Below, one piece after another: positions 25,601-32,056 of a stretch of 64,000 nt of DNA. Positions within the stretch are counted from its first letter, which is position 1. Every line of letters starts with the position of its first letter. The notes under the pieces were generated by a model, which saw only the letters and a program-made list of their open reading frames with translations, did not search any database and was not told the DNA's origin. Origin of the DNA: Desulfospira sp963664655 (GTDB lineage Bacteria; Desulfobacterota; Desulfobacteria; Desulfobacterales; Desulfobacteraceae); the NCBI GenBank assembly GCA_963664655.2, contig OY761554.1, forward strand, positions 2,604,001 through 2,668,000. Direction: 5' to 3'. The translations under genes and the position numbers were made by a program.

Positions 25601-26158
25601 AATAGCAATGAAATCAGGATTTCTGTCTTCCATGGTCTGGATATTGATCTTATACCCGTCGGTCTGGTCCAGCCAGTACTGGCGGTCGTAATCCCCGTAA
25701 GGCTCGGAGCAGCGCCGGGTTTTACCGGTGGATTCAGGTTCGGTTTCCGAATCGGCATATACTATGAACCGGACATCCCCGTCTGCCAACGGTGCGGTTT
25801 TCATGGTGCTGCTGTAGGTTGAGTCCCCCTGGGTCACCGTATAGGTGTAGGTGGTTCCGGCGCTCAGCCCTTCAACAACAACCCGGTGCAGATAAGGGGT
25901 GCCCGGATCAGTGCCGTCATAATATTTGGTAATTTCAGTGGAATAGTAGGCCAGATCCGAGGCCAGTACCGGGGAGCTGGAAAAGGTTCCCACCCCCGGA
26001 ACGGTGATTGACCCGGCCTGGTTGGATTCAGACAGCCAGGTTACGGTTATGGCATCTGTCTTGGGATTCTGAAGATAGGGGGTGACCCGGAAATCTTCAG
26101 CCCAGCAGACAGAGGCGGTGATTAAGGCCACAATAAGAACAACAAAAAGCTTTCTCAT
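22658..26158 (-). CDS. Secreted double purple-acid-phosphatase-type phosphoesterase with internal dockerin
   Basis: A 1166-residue protein with signal peptide MRKLFVVLIVALITASVCWA. Two homologous modules each comprise a fibronectin-like PAP N-domain and a calcineurin-like metallophosphoesterase. Module 1 (about residues 22-510) shows AIAGDIVEAGNE, AVGNHENH and FNGHDEMYEH. Module 2 (about 590-1150) shows FFAGDLVNVPD, VIGNHEVMGR, MLHHPLHS and FNGHDHVWNRF. Between them (about 525-585) is a type I dockerin with two Ca-binding loops, DLDDDGDTDCDD and DLNGDGNINTRD. It is expected to act outside the cell on phosphate monoesters or diesters; the substrate is unknown. Neighbour of the cohesin-domain protein. 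Confidence 0.9.
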   Translation of the reverse strand: MRKLFVVLIVALITASVCWAEDFRVTPYLQNPKTDAITVTWLSESNQAGSITVPGVGTFSSSPVLASDLAYYSTEITKYYDGTDPGTPYLHRVVVEGLSAGTTYTYTVTQGDSTYSSTMKTAPLADGDVRFIVYADSETEPESTGKTRRCSEPYGDYDRQYWLDQTDGYKINIQTMEDRNPDFIAIAGDIVEAGNEQRDWDEFWRHNAGSYNDIAGHVPILPAVGNHENHAGGDGGGGSYTTPLAKEAMARYRTYFSTPDNSSGKAELQGRYYRVDYGPITYITIDSSNGSPNKTGQDTNWYLLGQGESSEDNEAWGEGEAPDFNPGSDQYTWLEAQLADAKETSRFIFVQFHHSPYSVGPHGFKAGSAGQSGGEDTQSGVPMRTLTALFKTYGVDAVFNGHDEMYEHSLVEGIHFFDVGIGGDGLRGPYMGEDGLYDLPSNNDHQVFLAHLNAPETWSGSQLVDGGKHYGHLEVNVHLENGEWQAQLTPVYVFPLMDENGDVQRDENGLPVYERRTYDDVTVLTRSVTDLDDDGDTDCDDVALIRQYLRQSADDYPLYDLNGDGNINTRDARIVVANCTLKKCCENAELLTQPFLQVPSENSVNVVWFTEYEGDDHALIYGNGLEALLVQEDLDWSDIQAFAADHADIQIASAQTMALSRTREDASSSVPDQTYTDVTDRQIWRHEAVAAGLVQGVRVPYAVISFNDCGAMIVSDGYTMTPKPASGTSNLILLTSDHQSKPMTPANMQKVEEMFGTVDAVFFAGDLVNVPDRASEWFDNTVGGAFFPGLQGTAARTLESNGFTTTYKGGKIIQNAPIYPVIGNHEVMGRVKDGNSLSTQFNDPKPVAVAQAAYETVADTVNPSGSEAVKEAWIKDNTFNTDTYQEIFTLPENDKGNEKYYAVTFGDVRLISLYVTRIWRGKSTVATGTSTYVESSSNYDDQMEQGWGRHIFEPIKEGSDQYEWLKNELASDEFKAAKYTIVMLHHPLHSLGDNIIPAFTDPVRTVETDDDGNITSIRYEYPKSGSHLIRDIEPLLEEAGVDLVFNGHDHVWNRFKGDTGVNYLETSNVGNSYGSYVTGRSSRSGTPGFPWNADDYDAYDDPYGLEPITPNVAPQEDELGYLPYLSSNTVTAFTILNTEDGTVTTYAYDTDDPDTDVYIMDRFQLD

Positions 26159-26176
26159 AATATTTTCTCTCTCTTT

Positions 26177-26267
26177 TTTTTATGAAAGTCTCACTAACAT
26201 ATTGAGAAGACGTTCATTTTTTGTTGTGGACGGTTCTTGGTTGGATAATTCAAGCCGTCCGTGACGA
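26177..26267 (-). repeat. 91-bp structured repeat, copy 5 (minus strand)
   Basis: On the minus strand it begins TCGTCACGGACGG, has CTTGAATTATCCAACCAAG and AACCGTCCACAAC, and ends with the GACTTTCAT stem arm. It lies in the leader of the phosphoesterase gene, 19 bases upstream of its start codon and in the same orientation as that gene. Three of its stem positions differ from the consensus. Confidence 0.88.
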
Positions 26268-26937
26268 TTTATAAAAATGGAATCATCCGCTGTTGTTTGC
26301 CCTGGAACGGCCAGATCCATTCCGGGCTTGATGGCACAGCGGCAGGTCATAATAAATGTAAAATTTACAAATGGGTTTTTAAGCGGGGTAAAAAGAAACA
26401 ACGAACTTAAATTTCTTAGCCTACCACCTCCTTTCACTAATGATCAGCAGGATAGGAACTCCTCCTTATTTTTCTTAAAAGCGAGCCGTACGAAGATCGA
26501 CCTTTATTTTTTTTACAGGACAAACACTAGATGGGAATTAGAAAATGATTAAAATTAAAAACAGTGATGGAAAAAGGATGGAAACCCGCTTTAGGCCAGG
26601 CATTGTTTGCCACTTCAGTTCACCCCTGAAGCAGGGCGGCAACCGTTAAAAATTGATTGCTGAACCGGAATGCCCCTTTATCCGGACGATTACGGGTCCC
26701 CATAGCGGTCTCATTATTTGCTCATTAAATTGTAATTTTATAGCGGTCGATGAGCAAATAAAAATCCAGGCTGTTTTAGGAAAAAATTCCAAAGTGGCCC
26801 GGATAAAAAAGTATTCAAAAAGCGGGGCACTCAACAGAAAGAAGATCAGTTCCTGAACCGGTCCCAGGAAGAAAATATAAAACAGATATACATGGGGAAG
26901 GGGCAAAAAAAGCGTCTGTCGATTGATGTTACAAAGC
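26268..26937. other. Intergenic region, no gene recognised
   Basis: About 670 bases between the phosphoesterase leader and the palindrome beyond the oxidoreductase beta gene. It is AT-rich and lacks a frame with convincing codon use or a ribosome-binding site. A plus-strand stretch near 26740-26856 (ending SGALNRKKISS) is open but resembles nothing known. The promoter of the phosphoesterase gene should lie here. Confidence 0.4.
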
Positions 26938-26994
26938 GTTGTTGGGTCGGGCCATGCCCGCGAAATAATCGCGGGCATGGCCCGACCCAACAAC
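26938..26994. repeat. Perfect 25-bp inverted repeat beyond the oxidoreductase beta gene
   Basis: Arms 26938-26962 and 26970-26994 are exact inverses (GTTGTTGGGTCGGGCCATGC continuing to CCGCG) around the seven-base loop AAATAAT. It lies 15 bases beyond the beta-gene stop. The stem is strong enough to stop transcription, but no T-run follows. It also marks the inner edge of the phosphoesterase/cohesin module. Confidence 0.9.
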
Positions 26995-27008
26995 ATAACC
27001 CTAAGAAT

Positions 27009-27902
27009 TCAATGCAGGCTTGCCGGCATCATCCGGGACAATTGGGACAGAAAGTCCCATTCATGGTCCACCTTTTCCTGGACCTGTTCATAATCGGCAT
27101 CGGACAGGTGGCGGAACCGGCCCTGGGGTTTTAAATAATCCTGCACAGGGATGGGGGGCGGGTCCCGGGTGATCCGGTAATCTTCTCCATTATAGACTTC
27201 GTATAAGGGAAACACCCTGGACCGGGTGGCCAGCCTGGAAATTTCAATGGATTTTTCCGACGGGATTTTCCAGCCCGACGGGCAGGCCGACAGGGCATGG
27301 ATAAATGAGGTGCCCCGGGTTTGGGCCGCCGTTTTGACCTTTTGGGTGAAATCATCGGGATAGGCAATGTTGGCGGTGGCGCAATAGGGGACTTTGTGGC
27401 CGGCCATGATCCGGATGATATCTTTTTTGTTGCTTGATTTGGGGCCTGTTACCGGCGTGGTGGTGGTCCAGGCTTTTTCCGGGGTGGCGGAAGACCGCTG
27501 GACACCGGTGTTCATGTATGCCTCGTTGTCATAGCAGATATAAATGATGTCTTCGTTTCGTTCTGCCGCACCGGACAGGGACTGGATGCCGATATCAAAG
27601 GTGCCGCCGTCACCGGCAAAGGCCAGGACTTTGGTCTCCTGCTTTCCCTGAAGGTCAAGGCCTGCCCGGACCCCTGAGGCGGCGGCCCCGGTGGTGGCAA
27701 AGGCGGTGTGAAGCAAGGGAACATTCAGGTTGGAATAGGGGAAAGGGCCCGGGATAATGGCCCAGCAGCAGGCCGGGATGACCACAACGATGTCGGGGCC
27801 GATGGCTGCTAAGGCATGTTTCATTATAATGGTGCCGGCGCACCCCTGGCAGGCCAGGTGGCCGGGCATCATGAGTTCATCATGGGGAAATTCGAATGTC
27901 AT
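27009..27902 (-). CDS. 2-oxoacid:ferredoxin oxidoreductase, beta (TPP) subunit
   Basis: A 297-residue thiamine-diphosphate subunit of the pyruvate:ferredoxin oxidoreductase superfamily. The TPP/Mg motif is visible as FAGDGGTFDIG with the later asparagine in CYDNEAYMNTG. Cysteines expected to hold a [4Fe-4S] cluster are in HLACQGCAG, PACCWA and LSACPSGW. The gene overlaps the alpha gene by four bases and is last in the operon gamma, Nfn-like/ferredoxin, alpha, beta. The substrate is not determined by sequence: pyruvate is the default, but arylglyoxylate or other 2-oxoacids fit the same layout. Its 3' end is duplicated at 21237-21809. Confidence 0.88.
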   Translation of the reverse strand: MTFEFPHDELMMPGHLACQGCAGTIIMKHALAAIGPDIVVVIPACCWAIIPGPFPYSNLNVPLLHTAFATTGAAASGVRAGLDLQGKQETKVLAFAGDGGTFDIGIQSLSGAAERNEDIIYICYDNEAYMNTGVQRSSATPEKAWTTTTPVTGPKSSNKKDIIRIMAGHKVPYCATANIAYPDDFTQKVKTAAQTRGTSFIHALSACPSGWKIPSEKSIEISRLATRSRVFPLYEVYNGEDYRITRDPPPIPVQDYLKPQGRFRHLSDADYEQVQEKVDHEWDFLSQLSRMMPASLH

Positions 27903-29053
27903 GGTTTTAATCCTTTCCAGATGGACTGTCCGTCGGACTGGTCCTGACTTAGGGTTTGCTGTGCCATTTCCATGATATGGTCCGGGGTGATGCTCCGGCC
28001 GCCAAGGCCGGCAATATAGGAAAAAATCTGAGGACTGTCCGGCTTATGGGCCAGGGCGCCTTTGAGTTCATCGGCAAAGATGCCGCCTTTTCCCCAGGAG
28101 CAGTTCCGGTCGATTACCAGGGCCTTTTTGCAGGATTTAAGGGCTTTTTGAACGGCGTTTACCGGAAAGGGCCTGAAGGTGCGCATTTTTAATAACCCGG
28201 CTTTGATTCCCTTGTCCCTCAACTCTTTTAAAACCAGCCGGGCCGGGCTTGTAATGGTGCTGGAGGTGACCATGACCAGATCGGCGTCATCGCACTGGAC
28301 CGCCTCTACAAGCCCGTAATGCCGGCCGAAAATTTCTCCAAAGCGCTGCCCGGTCTCTTCAATCGCATCAATGGCCTTGATGTGGGCCTGGTTTAACTGG
28401 TACCGGATTTCCATAAAATTGTCGGGCATGACCAGGGGATAAAAGGTTTGGGGCGCATCCGGGGTAAGGCAGACTTCAGGGGCCCAGGCCGGTAAGAATT
28501 CATCCACCGCCTCCTGGGACGGGATATCCACAGGTTCATAGGTGTGGCTTAAGAAAAAAGCATCATAGCAGATCATGACCGGCAGATTGACCTGTTCGGC
28601 GATCCGGTAAGCCTGGATAACGGAATCCAGCACCTCCTGGTTGTCCTCCACATAGATCTGGATCCATCCGGTATCCCGCTGGGCCAGGGAGTCTCCCTGG
28701 TCAGCCCAGATGTTCCACCCCGGCGCCAGGGCCCGGTTGACATTGACCATGACAATGGGCAGCCTGGCCCCGGCGGCCCAGTGCAGCATTTCATGCATCA
28801 GGGCAAGCCCGTTGGAGGAGCTTGCGGTAAAGGAGCGGACCCCGGTGGTCTGGGCCGCGATCACCGAGGCCATGGCAGAATGTTCGGATTCCACTTTCAG
28901 AAATTTGGCGTCCAGGCTTCCGTTGGAACACATCTCAGATAACTCTTCTACGATATGAGTCTGGGGGGTAATGGGGTAGGCCGCGATCATCTTTACCCTT
29001 GACAGCCGGACTCCCCAGCTGGCCGCATGGTTCCCCATCATCACTTTTTTCAT
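27899..29053 (-). CDS. 2-oxoacid:ferredoxin oxidoreductase, alpha subunit
   Basis: A 384-residue subunit combining the pyrimidine-binding domain (AAYPITPQTHIVEELSE, VESEHSAMASVIAAQ, TASSSNGLALMHE) with the transketolase C-like domain II (VMVTSSTITSPARLVLKEL, GLLKMRTFRPFP). The longer frame starts at 29089, but GGAGGAGG sits just before the ATG at 29053, whose ATGA overlaps the stop of the preceding gene; that start is chosen. Together with the beta and gamma subunits it oxidatively decarboxylates a 2-oxoacid to the acyl-CoA. The segment GWNIWADQGDSLAQRDTGWI is also seen in phenylglyoxylate-type enzymes. Confidence 0.88.
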   Translation of the reverse strand: MKKVMMGNHAASWGVRLSRVKMIAAYPITPQTHIVEELSEMCSNGSLDAKFLKVESEHSAMASVIAAQTTGVRSFTASSSNGLALMHEMLHWAAGARLPIVMVNVNRALAPGWNIWADQGDSLAQRDTGWIQIYVEDNQEVLDSVIQAYRIAEQVNLPVMICYDAFFLSHTYEPVDIPSQEAVDEFLPAWAPEVCLTPDAPQTFYPLVMPDNFMEIRYQLNQAHIKAIDAIEETGQRFGEIFGRHYGLVEAVQCDDADLVMVTSSTITSPARLVLKELRDKGIKAGLLKMRTFRPFPVNAVQKALKSCKKALVIDRNCSWGKGGIFADELKGALAHKPDSPQIFSYIAGLGGRSITPDHIMEMAQQTLSQDQSDGQSIWKGLKP

Positions 29054-30810
29054 ATGTCCTCCTCCATGGTCATGGCGGATCTCGGGCATTCATTGACACA
29101 GATCCCGCATCCCTTGCAGTAGTCCAGGTCAATGTCATACCCGGTGCCGTCAAGGCGCTTGATGACCGACAAATCCGGGCAAAAGACAAGGCAGTTGTCA
29201 CACTGGGTACACACCCCGCAGTGAAAACAGCGGTCCGCCTCTGAAAGGGCCGCCGCTTCGCCAAAGGCGCCGGCCACCTCGTCAAACCCGGCAAGGCGCT
29301 GCTGAACCGGCAGTTTGTCTTTTTCGATCCGGTCCTGCCGGGTAAAATAAGCCAGATTGATCTCATTAAATTCAGGCACCTGCTGGGAGACCCGCCGGGA
29401 TTCGGTATGGGTTTTGGCCATGATGTATCTGGACGCGGAGATCCGGTCTGTGCTGCCAATGCAGATCCAGTCTTTGATGGACCGGATATCCAGGCTTTCA
29501 AAATCCGCGTCAATGGCGCAGGCTGCCGCTTTTCCCGATCCGATGGCCTCGGCGATATTATGGTCTGCCAGGGCGGCATCGCCCCCGGCATACACCTTTT
29601 TAAGGGCCGTTGCCCCGAAGTTGTCAATAAGGATCTGTTTGCGGCCGCCGGAAAGTTCCGGGGGCAGCAGGTCCGGGTCAAGGGTTTCCCCCACAGCCGT
29701 GATCACGGTATCGGCGTCAACCGGGAATTCAGATCCATCTACGGGAACAGGGCGCCTTCGGCCGGATTCGTCGGGGTCTCCCAGCCGGGTCCGCATAAAC
29801 CGGACCTGGGTGACCTTTCCGTCTTCCACCAGCAGATCAAGGGGCTTGGCCAGGAACTCAAAGAGAACCCCTTCGGTGACGGCATCTTCAATTTCTTCTT
29901 CAAAGGCCGGCATTTCAGTCCGGGTCCGGTGGTAATACACCGTGACATTCCCGCCTGACCTCAGTGCGGTTCGGGCGGCATCAATGGCGGAGTTGCCGCC
30001 CCCGATAACAACGGTTTTACCGGGGGCGGCCGCAATTTTTCCCCGGGCCGCCCGGGTCAGAAAGTCCAGAGAACCGTAAAGCCCGACGGCCTTTGGCCGG
30101 TCCCCAAACAGGTTTTGTTCCTTGTGGCAGCCCACCCCCATAAAAACGGCGTCAAATTTTTCCAGGGCCTGAAAGGGCAGGTCTTTGCCGACCGTGGTCT
30201 GGCATTGAATCTCTACCCCTAAGCTTTGGATATCCTTGATCTCCAGATCAAGGATATCTTTGGGCAGGCGGTAGGCAGGGATGCCGTACCGTAAGATCCC
30301 GCCGGGCCGGTCATCCTTTTCATAAATGGTGACGCTGTGGCCGAACCTTGCCAGATGCCAGGCGCAGGACAGGCCTGCAGGGCCCGAGCCCACCACCGCG
30401 ATATGTCTGCCGGACGGGGAAAAGACCGGCTCGGCCCGGTATCCGTCCCGCCCTTTGTCCGAAACAAACCGCTCCAGGGCATTGATGGAAAGGCTCTGGT
30501 CAAAATGCTGCCGGTTGCAGGCCGTTTCACAGGGGTGAAAGCAGACCCTTCCGCAGACGGCGCTCAGGGGGTTTTCCTGTTTGATCAGGTTCAGGGCGGC
30601 GGCATAGTTTTTTTCCCGGGCAAGCTTGATAAATCCTTCAACATTATTCCCGGCAGGGCAGCCGTTGTTGCAGGGCGGGGTCATCTGCCGGTATACCGGC
30701 CGCAGGTAGCGCCATGACCCGGTTTTGTTCCAGAGCATGCTGCCCTTGGCGATGACAAAGGCGGGGACTTCATCAAGGGTGTGATAAACGATGGGGTCTC
30801 GATGGGGCAT
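29050..30810 (-). CDS. Nfn/GltD-like FAD-NAD(P) oxidoreductase fused to a 2[4Fe-4S] ferredoxin
   Basis: A 586-residue fusion. The N-terminal GltD-type Fe-S domain (CNNGCPAGNNVEGF, CGRVCFHPCETACNR) is followed by a FAD-binding GxGxxG (VVGSGPAGLSCAWHLARFG) and an NAD(P)-binding fold (VVIGGGNSAIDAARTA). A C-terminal bacterial ferredoxin has two cluster motifs, CTQCDNCLVFCP and CKGCGICVNECP. The last part supplies the delta subunit normally separate in four-subunit oxidoreductases. The first part should pass electrons to or from NAD(P). The arrangement resembles PadH plus PadF of phenylglyoxylate dehydrogenase fused in one chain. It would let the complex couple 2-oxoacid oxidation directly to pyridine nucleotide (inference). 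Confidence 0.85.
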   Translation of the reverse strand: MPHRDPIVYHTLDEVPAFVIAKGSMLWNKTGSWRYLRPVYRQMTPPCNNGCPAGNNVEGFIKLAREKNYAAALNLIKQENPLSAVCGRVCFHPCETACNRQHFDQSLSINALERFVSDKGRDGYRAEPVFSPSGRHIAVVGSGPAGLSCAWHLARFGHSVTIYEKDDRPGGILRYGIPAYRLPKDILDLEIKDIQSLGVEIQCQTTVGKDLPFQALEKFDAVFMGVGCHKEQNLFGDRPKAVGLYGSLDFLTRAARGKIAAAPGKTVVIGGGNSAIDAARTALRSGGNVTVYYHRTRTEMPAFEEEIEDAVTEGVLFEFLAKPLDLLVEDGKVTQVRFMRTRLGDPDESGRRRPVPVDGSEFPVDADTVITAVGETLDPDLLPPELSGGRKQILIDNFGATALKKVYAGGDAALADHNIAEAIGSGKAAACAIDADFESLDIRSIKDWICIGSTDRISASRYIMAKTHTESRRVSQQVPEFNEINLAYFTRQDRIEKDKLPVQQRLAGFDEVAGAFGEAAALSEADRCFHCGVCTQCDNCLVFCPDLSVIKRLDGTGYDIDLDYCKGCGICVNECPRSAMTMEEDI

Positions 30811-30825
30811 GATCTGCCTCCTTTA

Positions 30826-30860
30826 TTAGCTATTAGCGGTTAGCTATTGGCGGTCAGCTG
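30826..30860. repeat. Heptamer array between gamma gene and fusion gene
   Basis: Five contiguous 7-bp units: TTAGCTA, TTAGCGG, TTAGCTA, TTGGCGG, TCAGCTG. The last overlaps the stop codon of the gamma-subunit gene. Confidence 0.75.
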
Positions 30861-31405
30861 AAAATGACGGCGTCAAAGGCCATTCTTGCGGCAGCACTGT
30901 TTGTTTCAGGCTTAATGGGAACTTCTTTTTCCACAGCCCGGCAGACAGCGTCAATCCCCACCAGTCCCGAGCTTTTCGCAAAGGCGCCGCAAATGGCCGT
31001 ATTGACAATGGGGGCGGTCAAAGACCCCAACCCATGGTCAGCGGCAATTTTAGAGGCATCCACACAATGAACCTGATATTTTTCGGGCAGGTCCAGTTCA
31101 CGGGGGGTTAAGGGTGTGTTGATCAGGATGGAGCCGTTTTCTTTAAGGCCCAGCGTAAAATCAATGACCTCAATCAAAGACGGGTCAAGGACCACGACAA
31201 CATCAGGGGCAGTGACTTCACTTCTGATGAGGATCTTGTCTGCTGCGATTCGCAGGAATGCCTCAACCGGCGCCCCCCTTCGTTCAACACCGAATTTTGG
31301 AAAAGATTGAACCCAGCTGCCTTCTTCAAATGCGGCTACGGCCAGGATTTTTGATGCGATAACCGAACCCTGCCCGCCGCGGCCGTGCAATCGGATCTCT
31401 TTCAT
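30854..31405 (-). CDS. 2-oxoacid:ferredoxin oxidoreductase, gamma subunit
   Basis: A 183-residue gamma subunit, typical in length. It begins MKEIRLHGRGGQGSVIASKI, the standard GRGGQG signature of this domain, and contains ERRGAPVEAFLRIA. This subunit contributes to CoA binding in the superfamily. It is the first gene of the operon. The 132-base divergent gap to the MarR-family gene contains the operon promoter. The stop lies in a heptamer-repeat array that separates it from the FAD/ferredoxin fusion gene by 43 bases. Confidence 0.9.
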   Translation of the reverse strand: MKEIRLHGRGGQGSVIASKILAVAAFEEGSWVQSFPKFGVERRGAPVEAFLRIAADKILIRSEVTAPDVVVVLDPSLIEVIDFTLGLKENGSILINTPLTPRELDLPEKYQVHCVDASKIAADHGLGSLTAPIVNTAICGAFAKSSGLVGIDAVCRAVEKEVPIKPETNSAAARMAFDAVIFS

Positions 31406-31498
31406 AGCAGATACCCTCCTTTAGAGAAAGGTTAAGTATTTCTGTACTCTGTTTGACGAGAGTGAAAAAGTCAAGGATTTTTTATCTCTATTCCGGGG

Positions 31499-31527
31499 TT
31501 GACACGAGCGTTTAGCGAGTATACACT
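31499..31527 (+). promoter_or_regulatory. Candidate promoter of the MarR-family gene
   Basis: TTGACA (31499-31504), 17-base spacer, TACACT (31522-31527). Transcription would start about four bases before the chosen ATG at 31538, which has no clear ribosome-binding site, so the message might be nearly leaderless. A tentative call. Confidence 0.35.
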
Positions 31528-31537
31528 ATGGTTCATT

Positions 31538-31999
31538 ATGGATAAAGTAAAGTTGCTCATACTCAAAAAATTTCGTTCCATTATGGATCTGGCCATGAAA
31601 CTGGAACAAACCCCTCAGCAATTCGGGACCCAGGAGCTGCTGTCCCAAACCGAGATTCACCTGATCGAAATCATCGGTGATGTTGAAGGGCTCAGTGTGA
31701 CGGATATCAGCAAATATCTCGGCATTACCAAGGGGGCGGTTTCCCAGAGTTTAAAACGGCTTGAAACCAAAGGATTTACGTTAAAACAGACAGATCCACA
31801 GAATTTATCCAGAGCTATTGTAATGCTGACCGCCAAGGGGCAGACCGCATACTGGGCCCATAAGCACTGGCATGAGACCATGGACGGCGGGTTTATCAGA
31901 TACCTGGAAAACCTGGATTCAGCGTCCTTGAAAATCATTATTGAATTCATGGAAAGAAGCGAGACATTCTTAAGCGCGATGCTCAAATCAAGAACATAA
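31538..31999 (+). CDS. MarR-family transcriptional regulator
   Basis: A 153-residue winged-helix regulator. The recognition helix region is GLSVTDISKYLGITKGAVSQ followed by LKRLETKGFTLKQ and the wing with its DxR-like DPQNLSRAIVMLTAKG. It is divergent from the oxidoreductase operon and probably controls it and itself in response to a ligand (inference). A frame starting at TTG 31499 would overlap the promoter, so MDKVKLL at 31538 is chosen. The next gene, a methyltransferase, follows after 57 bases with its own AGGAG site and may be co-transcribed. Confidence 0.85.
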   Translation: MDKVKLLILKKFRSIMDLAMKLEQTPQQFGTQELLSQTEIHLIEIIGDVEGLSVTDISKYLGITKGAVSQSLKRLETKGFTLKQTDPQNLSRAIVMLTAKGQTAYWAHKHWHETMDGGFIRYLENLDSASLKIIIEFMERSETFLSAMLKSRT

Positions 32000-32056
32000 A
32001 AAATTTTAGTAAAAGCGTATAGTATATAAACACTTATCCGACAGGAGAATAAAAAA

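Noticed and set aside
22658..26158. Two phosphoesterase genes wrongly fused by a missed stop
   Set aside because: One open frame of 1166 codons with a dockerin linking the halves and no internal start signal; the fusion is taken as real.
10619..26275. 91-bp repeats as a CRISPR array
   Set aside because: Copies are dispersed or directly abutting, without regular spacers, and are internally structured at 91 bp; no cas gene.
26646..26996. Minus-strand 116-codon frame
   Set aside because: Its start lies inside the 25-bp palindrome and the composition resembles non-coding DNA; no ribosome-binding site or homologue pattern.
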